Assembly: GCA_021234155.1 (NCBI GenBank) | Contig: JAJEKV010000011.1 | Span: 19,732,677-19,796,676, forward strand | Direction: 5' to 3' | DNA length: 64,000 bases | From: Isoetes taiwanensis | Taxonomy: Eukaryota; Streptophyta; Lycopodiopsida; Isoetales; Isoetaceae | Shown: one piece after another, positions 11,815-19,782 of the stretch | Position numbering within the stretch: position 1 is the first letter of the stretch | Layout of the letters: the number at the start of each line of letters is the position of its first letter | Position numbers and translations under genes: made by a program | Notes under the pieces: model-generated | Database searches by the model: none | What the model saw: only the letters and a program-made list of their open reading frames with translations | Told to the model about the DNA's origin: nothing

Positions 11815-12499
11815 TAGGGCCATAATCGAGGTGAATTGCTGTAATTCCCCCTGTGCGCTCACTTACACTTCCCGCAATCCAATCTGCTGGGGTGACACCG
11901 GAGGCGGAGACAAAGATACACCCCAAGTCCTGGCAATTCCAGCCAAATATCCCCCATGAAGGCATTGGCTGCAGGAGATGGATTCACCTATGGATTGAAG
12001 CTGCAAGATGGTACGTCTTACATCTGGGGAAGCAACTGGAAAGGTTATGCCAAAATTTGGGCAAATGATCCCCGCCTCGATTACTACGCCATATTTGCGG
12101 TGCCGTTACCATGTCCAGTAGCATAGAACCCGATCACAAATAAATCCTTGTGCTTTGGGGTATGAATGATGCCCATCGCTGTGATGTTCCCGCCAATTAT
12201 ACCTTCTCCTCGCTAGCACCACGACCATGAAGTCGATGCGCTAGGGAGATAACACCTATGGCCAGTGCAACCCTGCCAGTGGAGTTCCTTTTGCTTTGAT
12301 CACTGCAGCAGACTCCTACACTTGTGGTGTCAGGAAAGATCAACAAAGTATCCTATGCTGGGGTAATTATGCTGGTGATGCTAACCATTTAGTTTGTAGT
12401 GCAGGCATATGTCAAGGATCTTGCAAGCATGATCAATATTACTTAGCAGGTAAGTGCCCTAAAGAAACTGAGAAAAATTGCTTGGACTGCTCATCCTAG
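11815..12499 (+). pseudogene. CRINKLY4-like receptor ectodomain fragment
   Basis: Consecutive plus-strand pieces read like the RCC1-like repeats of the CRINKLY4 receptor-kinase family, each ending in a C/I-W-G motif: N-P-I-C-W-G-D-T, then A-A-G-D-G-F-T-Y-G-L with S-Y-I-W-G-S-N, then Y-G-Q-C-N-P-A-S-G-V-P, then I-T-A-A-D-S-Y-T-C-G-V with I-L-C-W-G-N-Y. The last repeat runs into a cysteine-rich stretch (C-x4-C-x3-C-K-H-D, Y-Y-L-A-G-K-C-P, N-C-L-D-C) like the family's TNFR-type motif. No membrane segment or kinase follows. Frameshifts separate the repeats. Known members are plasma-membrane receptors in epidermal patterning; this piece is non-functional. Confidence 0.72.
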
Positions 12500-12785
12500 A
12501 GAATCTGAAAAAATTTGCTTGGACTTCTCAGTTGTAATTACCAACAGGGGGAATTCTCGATTTGTTTCTTTGAAAATCACGGTCCAAGATATGCAAAAAA
12601 AACATATTCATTGGTTTCTCTTTCTCAACACAATAATATACATCACACCTGGTAACCTACATGTGGATGTGCTTCATCGATGCAGCATTTGCCATAGTAA
12701 GTGTTTGCCATGGGACTAAATAGAGAACTTCAAATTTTAGTGCTGGATATTTCAAGAACTACTGGATAATGGCAAAAAAGTTATT

Positions 12786-12992
12786 GTCTTTACTTATACT
12801 GTAATGATTATAGGGTATTGCAAGGCGAGGCAATTTGGCAAAGCTGACCAGCTGCTTGAAGACATGGCAGCAGTTGGTTGTGTTCCTAATGTAGCGACTT
12901 ACACTTCTTACTTGAGTGGCCTTTGTGCTGCAAATCAAATTGACAAAGCTATTGAGATGATAAAAGTAATGGCCAGGCATGGTTGTTTGCTA
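12786..12992 (+). pseudogene. PPR protein fragment, two P-type repeats
   Basis: One open stretch holds two adjacent 35-residue pentatricopeptide repeats. The first has Y-T-V-M-I-I-G-Y-C-K and A-D-Q-L-L-E-D-M. The second starts V-P-N-V-A-T-Y-T and has L-S-G-L-C and A-I-E-M-I-K-V-M. PPR proteins bind organellar RNA. No start codon, targeting peptide or further repeats are attached, and a stop follows directly. It lies between a CRINKLY4-like piece and an NAD(P)-binding piece, so it looks like a transported fragment rather than a gene. Confidence 0.75.
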
Positions 12993-13037
12993 TAGCCATG
13001 TATGTGAACGATCAAATAGTAGGTATGCAATTTATGG

Positions 13038-13439
13038 TCTGCTGCCTCAATTTAAGCTACTATATTGTGAGGCCTGGTGGATTGAACAATAAGGAAGGTG
13101 GCCAGTACAAAATCATTGCTGAAAAAGGTTAGTTTTCTATGATCAGTTTTGCACTTACTAGATAACTAAGATCCATTTTATTTTTTGTCAGGGGATAAAG
13201 GGACGGGATCCATAAGTCGTCGCGATGTCGCCGCTGTTGTTGTTGCCTGTGTGGATGGACTTTGTACTCTGAATGTGACATTTGAAATTTATTGTGATAT
13301 CCAGCAACCACCTTTAAATTGCCTAAAAGATATTTTGTCATTAGACCCTGACAACAATTAGCATGAAATGGTGAAATCTATGGAAAAGGCGATCCTTAAC
13401 ATTGATAAGCTTCTACAACGACCTGACCTTTTACCATAG
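13038..13439 (+). pseudogene. NAD(P)-binding (atypical SDR/NmrA-like) gene fragment with an intron
   Basis: The first exon piece ends in Y-Y-I-V-R-P-G-G-L-N-N-K-E-G-G. The R-P-G-G-L motif and what follows match plant NmrA-like or atypical SDR proteins. A 64-bp GT-AG intron (13128-13191) separates it from an exon reading S-I-S-R-R-D-V-A-A-V-V-V-A-C and T-L-N-V-T-F-E-I, the usual C-terminal half of these folds. Joining across the intron keeps the frame. An in-frame TAG stands at 13359 with family-like sequence continuing to about 13435. The Rossmann N-terminus is missing. Which subfamily it came from is uncertain. Confidence 0.6.
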
Positions 13440-13761
13440 AGCCAGTGTGCCACCACAACACACACAGTTGTTTATTGTTGCGTGGAAATGCTGTTCTGCA
13501 TCATTATTATTTACCTTGGTTTCTTCAAAGTCCTACTACAGCAAAGATTTCTATGAGATATGTTTTTTCACATTCTATTGCTTGTTGAACAAGAATTTAT
13601 ATATATGGTGTTTGAACTTGTAATAGTGTTGAATGGATGTTTCTTCATTTCTCAATGTTAGGTGGAAGATTTTCCCATTTTCTTTCTACTTTTCGGGCCC
13701 AAAATTTTTTTAATATAACAATCAACACACAACTACCATTAACATTATTAACATAAACCAT

Positions 13762-14108
13762 TGCATTTGACACATGTAAATTAAAATCCCCCTTAATTTG
13801 GTTTGGGTGCATATTCACACGGGGGGTTATGTAGGGCAGCGAGAGCCTCTAAAACATGTACAAAATTAACACCATTAAGTACATTCTCTCAAACCTTATA
13901 GTATTTTGCAAATCCCGATATACAGTATACAAAAACTTGTACATGCATACTCCACAAACGAGGATCGCTATGTACGGTCCAGATCAAGGAATAAAGGGCA
14001 AATATGCCCATCCGACAGCTCTCGTTGCCCGGAGTAACCCCCCGTGTGAATATGCACCCAAACCAAAGGGGGTTTAAGGGGGATTTTAATTTAAATGTGT
14101 CAAATGCA
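13762..14108. mobile_element. 347-bp foldback (MITE-like) element
   Basis: TGCATTTGACACATGTAAAT at the left end is matched by its reverse complement (ATTTAAATGTGTCAAATGCA, imperfect) at the right end. The inverted arms extend about 65-70 bp inward to the CACACGGGGGGTTA / TAACCCCCCGTGTG pair. The unpaired centre of about 210 bp has no coding frame I believe. No target-site duplication is obvious. The arms also hold the longest palindromic capacity in this part of the window. Confidence 0.65.
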
Positions 14109-14410
14109 GTAAAATAACAGGGGGGCTCTATGGGAATTTGATATGGATGTAAAAATAACAATTCCTGAAATCATAAACCATATATCCCTAAAACAATTGA
14201 ATAAGGTGTTATAAAAAAAAACATAGATTCAAAATAAAAAATAATTGCATTAGTCACTGGGTATATTGGTTAAAATAGTCTTATTTAAGACATTAAATTG
14301 TTTTGGTAGAGATTCGAGCTCCCGTATTTCATATTCTAAAATCTTAGGCAAAGTCGTATAGAGGTTGATATTCCCTCAAAACCTTAGGCGTAATCGTATT
14401 TCATATTTCA
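14105..14410 (+). repeat. Dispersed tRNA-like unit (fourth copy)
   Basis: Same sequence as the tandem units at 10549-11470, beginning AAAATAACAGGGGGGCTCT. It has a box-A-like TAGTCACTGGG near 14250 and box-B-like GATTCGAGCTCC near 14312. It is followed by the ~130-bp repeat at 14395-14525. Confidence 0.6.
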
Positions 14411-14525
14411 AAATCATAGGCGCCTCTAATCACAAATGACTAGAAGCGAAACGAGAGGTGCGCAGGGCAACATAAGATCTGGGTCGTAGGATCGACGAAT
14501 TCGACGATTGTGGTAGTCGAGAGAT
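14395..14525 (+). repeat. ~130-bp repeat, right copy
   Basis: Matches 11455-11590 with scattered substitutions. Together they bracket the gene-fragment cluster. Confidence 0.75.
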
Positions 14526-14579
14526 ACATATATCCAAAAAGGGGTCACTGCTTGTTGGAAAGCTTGTAGGGAGGCAAGA

Positions 14580-15000
14580 TGAAGAGACAAGCAAATATTA
14601 CAACTGTAACAAACTTGGACACATAACCAAAGACGGCACTAAGTCTGAGAGGGAAAAAAAAAATAGGCACTAGAATAGAAACACTTGATCTCCATTCTGG
14701 AAGTGTCCATCTGCATGACACGCTCTATATACCTGACCTTGAGGAAATTTTTTTATCAATTTGAAAACTAGATGATGCCTATCTTATGCTTTGGTGACAA
14801 AAAATGTTTGATAAAGGATAGAAATAACATGCTTATGGCTAAAGACATTAGAGCAGGGCTTTTATATAAGTTAAGTTAGTGCAGCAAGCAGTCAATTGAC
14901 TTGAATGTCGACAGTATGGATGGCAGTCAGATGTGGCATGAACGTCTTGTTCATGCTAACTTTCCATTGATAAAGAAGATGCATAAAGGTAATTATGCTG
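14580..15000 (+). pseudogene. Ty1/copia gag-pol relic
   Basis: The plus strand shows a damaged zinc knuckle (Y-Y-N-C-N-K-L-G-H-I-T-K-D). It is followed by a protease/pre-integrase stretch with L-H-D-T-L-Y-I-P-D-L and then M-W-H-E-R-L-V-H-A-N-F, the familiar GAG-pre-integrase motif of copia elements. Spacing is as expected for the gag to integrase junction. Stops and frameshifts occur throughout, and no LTR can be linked to it. Confidence 0.7.
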
Positions 15001-15104
15001 CAGCCCTGTCAAAAATTTGCACACCTAAAGGAGTTTGTGAAGGTTTGTGAGGGAGCCACGTGGGTGCTGCTAGATTCTTCCCATGCAGCTCCTTTCTATA
15101 TACT

Positions 15105-15602
15105 TTAATATAGATCTATGTTTTTTGGACACATGACTAACACTCTCCCCACTAAACAATGCTCGAAGTTTCTGGCAGAGAAAAAGGCAGGCACAACTTG
15201 GGGAGGAGGAAAGCCTTCAATTCGAGAAGCATCATATGTACGGCTATGAGGCTGGGCAGCATTGTCGTAAGCCTGAAGCAATTCATTTATGGTAGCTAGA
15301 GCAGCAAGAGTGGAGAGTCCTAAGGATGGAGTAGCATTAATACAAATACTAATGTTGACTATTTCTTCAAACGCTTGACGGACCAAAGCTGGAACATATG
15401 AACATTCCAGGAGAAGTGTGATATTCAGAAGTGTGATATCCAGGCATAATAGACTCACGTTGGCATTGGGATTACAGTGGCCAATAGATCGTTTGCATTC
15501 TCGTGAACTATGGAGGAGACACCTGAGGGCAGTACAGAAACCAGTTTGCCTATGGACAGATGGATCCGGAGGAGTGGCAGCTCTGTTGATGAACTGAGTC
15601 AA
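15105..15602 (-). pseudogene. LINE-B RT connecting region, open 165 codons
   Basis: An open frame downstream of the RT palm in the element's direction. It has L-S-L-L-C-L-D-I-type hydrophobic segments and A-Y-D-N-A-A-Q-P but no motif I can name. It lies where LINE ORF2 proteins have a poorly conserved connector. I assign it by position only. Confidence 0.45.
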
Positions 15603-15974
15603 CCCAAAGATAGCATGTATGGGAGATTTCTGCCTTGGTCATTTAGAATATAGATCCAACTCCTTGAATTGTCCAGAGTTTCACCTGCTTGGCATGCGTA
15701 TCTTTGAACAAATCGAGGATCTCAATGGTGATCAGTACTGATGGATATTAAAGTCCAATCAACATGGACTATCATAGTGACTGTCCAAGAATGAGATCTC
15801 CAATTGTCATTTCGAGCCATTTCTCATGGCTCCGGTTGACATCTACGGCTCGACCAAAAGCTCTGAATAGGTGCAACTAGTGACCCCAGGCATACAACTC
15901 TGCCTTGTGGCTATTGCTTTGCATGGCATATAGTGCTTTCCAGCCTGCTGTGACATGCAATTGATGGAAACATC

Positions 15975-16386
15975 CTAGTGTGTGGTACTGGAAAACTCGA
16001 TCCCCAAATACTTATAAAACGGAGCTACCTCCACATCTTGTCCCTGGTAAGTGAATGAGGGAAATCTTGGCTGACAGAATGATGGAACTAGCAGAACTCT
16101 AGTTCTGGCCAAGTTAACCCTCATGCCAGTGAACCGGCAGAAAGTGTCTAGAGCATCCAGGTGTTGCATGTCTTTTGGGGTATAGACTAGAAGGTCAATG
16201 TCGTCAGCATATATGAGTTGCCGAATTCTGTGATGCATAAGCTGAGTGCCCCCCGTGCTTAGCAAGCCAATCTTCTAACTGATCAATGTATAGGCCAAAG
16301 AGTGTCAGGGAGAGAAGGAAACCCTGGCATACTCCAATACTACTGAGACGACAAGCTGCCCTGACAGTGTGAGATGGCCTGAGCAT
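15975..16386 (-). pseudogene. LINE-B reverse transcriptase palm
   Basis: Two overlapping reverse-strand frames. The upstream one has L-T-L-F-G-L-Y-I-D-Q-L-E-D-W-L. The other carries the catalytic box L-I-Y-A-D-D-I-D-L-L-V-Y, then F-C-R-F-T-G-M-R-V-N and Y-K-Y-L-G-I-E-F. A frameshift near 16230 separates the boxes. The Y-A-D-D catalytic pair is intact, but the frame around it is not. Confidence 0.85.
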
Positions 16387-16859
16387 GCCTCATATAGCAT
16401 GTAGATTGCATTTTGAGGGGATCCCCTGTTGCCTCAATCTGTCCCACAACTTGTCCCGAGGTACTATGTCAAAAGTGTTTGCAAAATCCATGAAACAACA
16501 GTACAAGTTTTGCCGGTGATTTTGGATATCCTCAATTAGCGTTTGGAGTGAAGATATGTTCAATGGTGGAATGCCTAGGTCAGAAGCCTACCTGCATCAG
16601 AGCACGCACCTCTGCGTCCTCTGCCCATATCGTTAGCCGCTGCTCAAGGATGCCAGCCAGCAATTTTGCAAAGAGAGAGCTGACCATAATGGTGCGATAG
16701 TTGGCTGGGTTGTGAGGGTCACCCGCCTTGTATATGGGCACAACTCTCCTAGTAGTCTACTGTGGGGAGAAGCCTTCTTGCAATGCCTTATTGAATAGCG
16801 CCGTGAGGACATGCATCATTGGGGCCCAACCCACCTGAGAAGTTCTGCTTGCATGCCAT

Positions 16860-17562
16860 CCAGATTTGCTGCCTTCCCATTAGCGAGGCATTGCAGGCCC
16901 ATTATGACATCTCCCTCTATAATGACCAGTGCTAGGTCCATCTACAGAGGGACTGCTGCCCGATCCCCCAGTGGATCATAAAGCTGTTGTACGTATTGTA
17001 CCCATTGCTCCGAGATGATGTTTCCTGTGGGATGTGCTGGATTGCTCAATACCTTTCTCTAGAATGTCCTGGGGTGACGATCCAGGAGACCGAACATTCC
17101 TGGTGCTCCGCTATGTATCTGGCTTTCTTGGTCTTGAGGAAGGAGCGATATTGCCTGATGGCCTGTGTGCGGATGGTGGGGTCAATAACTTGTCAGAGCC
17201 AGCATTTCATCTCTCTAACTTCGTCAACAAACCAAGGTTACAGGGGAAAGTGGTAGCTCCCTAGGGCCTCTGTGAGCAGCCTCTCCCGAAGCATCTGTCA
17301 CTGGTCGTCAGAAGGAGCCGAGTCAGCTGGGCAGTCTATTGTTGAAGTGTGGGAAGCTGCAGCTGCTCAAGCATCCGTGCATATGTCTCTGCATGGTCGC
17401 ATGGGGTTCTGAGGCAATGGTCGCGCGGGTGGCCTGCCAGCCTATATGCAAGAATAGGGGCTGGAGGTCTGAGTCTACTTCCTCGTCCTGACTGTTTGTT
17501 CCAATGCTGAAATGGGTAATCAGGTGCAGATCTTGCTCCTCTGCCAGTACATAATCCACCAT
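16860..17562 (-). pseudogene. LINE-B endonuclease C-terminus and RT fingers
   Basis: The reverse strand from 17562 reads M-V-D-Y-V-L and, further on, E-V-D-S-D-L-Q-P-L-F-L. This resembles the end of an APE-type endonuclease, where S-D-H-x-P is expected; the histidine is leucine here. It is followed at about 16950-16850 by L-A-N-G-K-A-A-N-L-D-G-M-Q-A-E-L-L, the RT finger motif. The N-terminal endonuclease half appears deleted. Confidence 0.7.
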
Positions 17563-17586
17563 ACTAGTGTTGCCCTCCTGGTTCTC

Positions 17587-17946
17587 CTATTTGCAAGTGC
17601 AGCGCCTAGAAGACGACCACTGTGCTATCCCATTGCAAATGACCAAGTCAAAGATACTGCTGGAAGACCTGCATCCTTTCCTGGACAAGTCCCGCTGCTC
17701 CTCCCTGTTTGTGGAAGTTCCTGACTTTTTCCAACTCGCGCCTGTGGGCTTCCTGCTGCAGGGGTCAAGATCCTGGTCAACATACAGGGCAGCCCCCTTC
17801 AACTGCCTGCCCTGACGCAGGATTGCTGCTCGCTCTTGCACGTCCTTGACTGTGAAGGCGACCACCCGAGGGCAGCCAGGGCACTGAGCTCCATAGTGGC
17901 TTGCCCTAGTAATTTGTATGAGCACCTGGAACGTCATCCGGGCCAA
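17587..17946 (-). pseudogene. LINE-B ORF1-like fragment
   Basis: An open reverse-strand stretch of 119 codons contains V-K-D-V-Q-E-R-A-A-I-L-R-Q-G-R-Q-L-K-G, then L-Y-V-D-Q-D-L-D-P. That pattern (a helix with R/K, then I/V-x-x-D-L-x-P) is typical of the nucleic-acid-binding ORF1 or N-terminal region of LINE elements. The sequence runs on without a clean end into the endonuclease piece. Confidence 0.5.
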
Positions 17947-18023
17947 GATCTATGTCTGGAGCTGGGTAATGAGGTGCTCTCCTGTCTCTTCTGTCCGGCC
18001 ATGCGCCACCACATTGTGACTCC

Positions 18024-19633
18024 TGTGACGTTCCACATATTTATACGCCTATTTAAGTATAAATACATGACACGTCACTATGAGCTAAGGAGAAAGGCTT
18101 TCATTCAATGGAGTTGACCTATTTCTTAAGATAATATTTCAAAATGGTGTATGTACTAGCATACTATAAGTAGAGCTTAGCATAGCCAAAATCATCAAGA
18201 TTGCCTAAGTTCCTCTGAGCAGCATCAAAGGCTTCTGTAGTCCAGAGGAGAAGATGTTTTAGAAGTTTAGGCATGTACCGATTCTTGAATGTTCCAACCC
18301 AATCAGAGTACTTGAGATAAGGATTATCAACTTGAAGGAGCAATGATGCTCTGGAGTGGCAATGCCAGTGGCGAAAGCATCTTCAAGGAAGGCTTGTGCA
18401 GATTGAGAAATGTAATAAGCATGCATAACATAAGCCGTGGTTTGCACCGTGTGAATGACAAAAGGAGTTGTGTTTTCAAATTGGAGATGCTTAAAATTAA
18501 CCAAAGCACAAAGAAGACATTTATCTACAATAGGCAAGTCTAGCCAAATGGCTAAGAGGTCATCAATCTTTAAAGGTCCATCCACTGAGCCATTGGAGGC
18601 CAACCATGTGAGGAGAAATGTGTGCCTTCTGGATCTGCCATATGTGGGATAACCTAAAGATGGAGGAAAATCAGATGCTACATAGAATGCAACAGCCTAG
18701 TAGGCCTCAATGAGCATATGCATAGCATCTGCAGACTTCACGACTTGATCAACTTGAGTTTGTAAATCCTTGATTTTATTTTTTTGTTGTGCGATGGTAC
18801 AATTGAGTTTGTTGATAGAGCGTGAGGCTGGATTGGCGTGTGATGGCAAGACACCAAAAGAAGCTGCCTACAGCTTCAGCGTGGCCAATTTCGCATCCAC
18901 ATTGATCTTCTGGGACACAGCGTCCTGAAGCTGGCCCTCAAGCACCGTGATATGGTGGTGAGATGTCTCCCTAACTTGTACGATGCTCCTATCGTATAAG
19001 CCTTGGAGATCCCCTCCTATCGACCCTGCAGATCAACAAGAGGCCATTCATGCGGCATCAGCTTTTGGTGGTGCTCCAAAGTTGATGCAAAAGAACATGG
19101 CGATCTCCTCGAAATACGAAGGCGTTGGGACGTGTTCTGAGACTAAGTTATGCCCTCAAAAGCCCAGAATGACCTCCGGAAGGGCCCGAAGTCGCTGCTG
19201 GCCCAAAACCTAAAAGGCTTTAGGGTTCAAGCTCCCTCCTTTATATATACCTCAAAATTATGGCCTTGGTCTACATTGAGCCACTTGGTCCAATGATGCC
19301 TTGCCAAATGGCAAGTGAGGCCACTAGCATCTTTATGGCAAATACTTATTAATAGGTATTTGGGATGGGGTGCTCTTCTTTTGGACACATGCAAATAGAC
19401 ATGTGCCACACATGTGGGCTTTAATGGCTCACACTTAACATGTTATGTTAGAATATAATGTTGAGTTTTTGTTCCTACGGGATATATTATGTGACCAATA
19501 TAATATATCCAAGGTTCATTGGCAGTATTATACCATTAGTATAATATACCAATTCTCCTCATAGTACATGTCACCTTGGTGACATACTATGACGTGGTAG
19601 TATAATATATGTATATTATACTGAAATGTCACG
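18024..19633. mobile_element. LTR debris of the G1/G2 family with inverted LTR starts
   Basis: TGTGACGTTCCACATATTTA at 18024 resembles the LTR start at 44268 and that of G2 (G2 read on its own strand). At the right end, minus-strand TTTC-rich LTR-start sequence at 19633 is preceded, in minus orientation, by a polypurine tract (plus TTCTCCCCACCTT, 19634-19646), exactly as in G2. The two starts point toward each other, so this is a rearranged remnant rather than one LTR. A TATA-like TATATATAAA on the minus strand lies at about 19240-19249. Confidence 0.5.
18259..19105 (-). pseudogene. Broken long frame, possibly a retroelement accessory gene
   Basis: One reverse-strand frame can be followed from about 19105 to 18259 with about five stops. 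It first has a coiled-coil-like stretch (L-N-C-T-I-A-Q-Q-K-N-K-I-K-D-L-Q-T-Q) and ends in an open 114-codon segment with L-C-A-L-V-N-F, T-P-F-V-I-H-T-V and I-A-T-P-E. The end segment has a faint resemblance to the C-terminus of ORF-A in G2 (L-R-A-L-S-T-L, L-P-Y-R-T-F-T-Y-V, A-Y-P-P-E). That resemblance is by eye and weak. I do not assign a function. Confidence 0.35.
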
Positions 19634-19775
19634 TTCTCCCCACCTTGACTTGATGTTGTCCTCAGCATCACGCGTGTCCCCACCTTGGAATCCTCAATCA
19701 GCTTTACAACATTTTTTATCTAAATCTATCTATCTTATTAATTTGGAATTTTCTAGTCTAGTGGAAGACATTTTT

Positions 19776-19782
19776 GGAATTG
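19776..19782. repeat. Target-site duplication, left copy (LINE-A2)
   Basis: GGAATTG followed by a T-run; the same GGAATTGTTTTT stands at 22402-22413. Because the element tail is also a T-run on this strand, the exact duplication length is 7-12 bp. Confidence 0.8.

Larger units (their letters stand above)
11598..13795 (+). mobile_element. Candidate gene-fragment-carrying element
   Basis: The left end (11598-11715, TAGCATTATAACAGGGG through GTACTAAATAGTA and CTAGAATGC) matches 45770-45885. The right end (about 13690-13795, AATTTTTTTAATATAACAA through ACATAAACCATT and TTAAAATCC) matches 48385-48495. Both matches keep orientation and order. Between them lie unrelated host-gene pieces here and different ones there. 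This pattern fits a transposon family that picks up gene fragments. Its class is not settled: no transposase, Rep/helicase or clear terminal repeat is visible. Confidence 0.5.
15105..17946 (-). mobile_element. LINE-B, longest copy in the window
   Basis: Reverse-strand frames in order: an ORF1-like piece, the C-terminal part of an endonuclease domain, RT fingers, RT palm and a connecting region. The 3' cysteine motif and hairpin found in the copies at 3.9 and 60.3 kb are missing, so the 3' end is lost. Its 5' side abuts LTR debris at 18.0 kb. The element is dead, with many stops, but it shows the domain order of the family. Confidence 0.8.

Noticed and set aside
10560-14320. tRNA genes at the box-A/box-B units
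   Set aside because: The boxes are present, but no acceptor stem or clean anticodon arm can be drawn, and the units are part of a 300-bp repeat.
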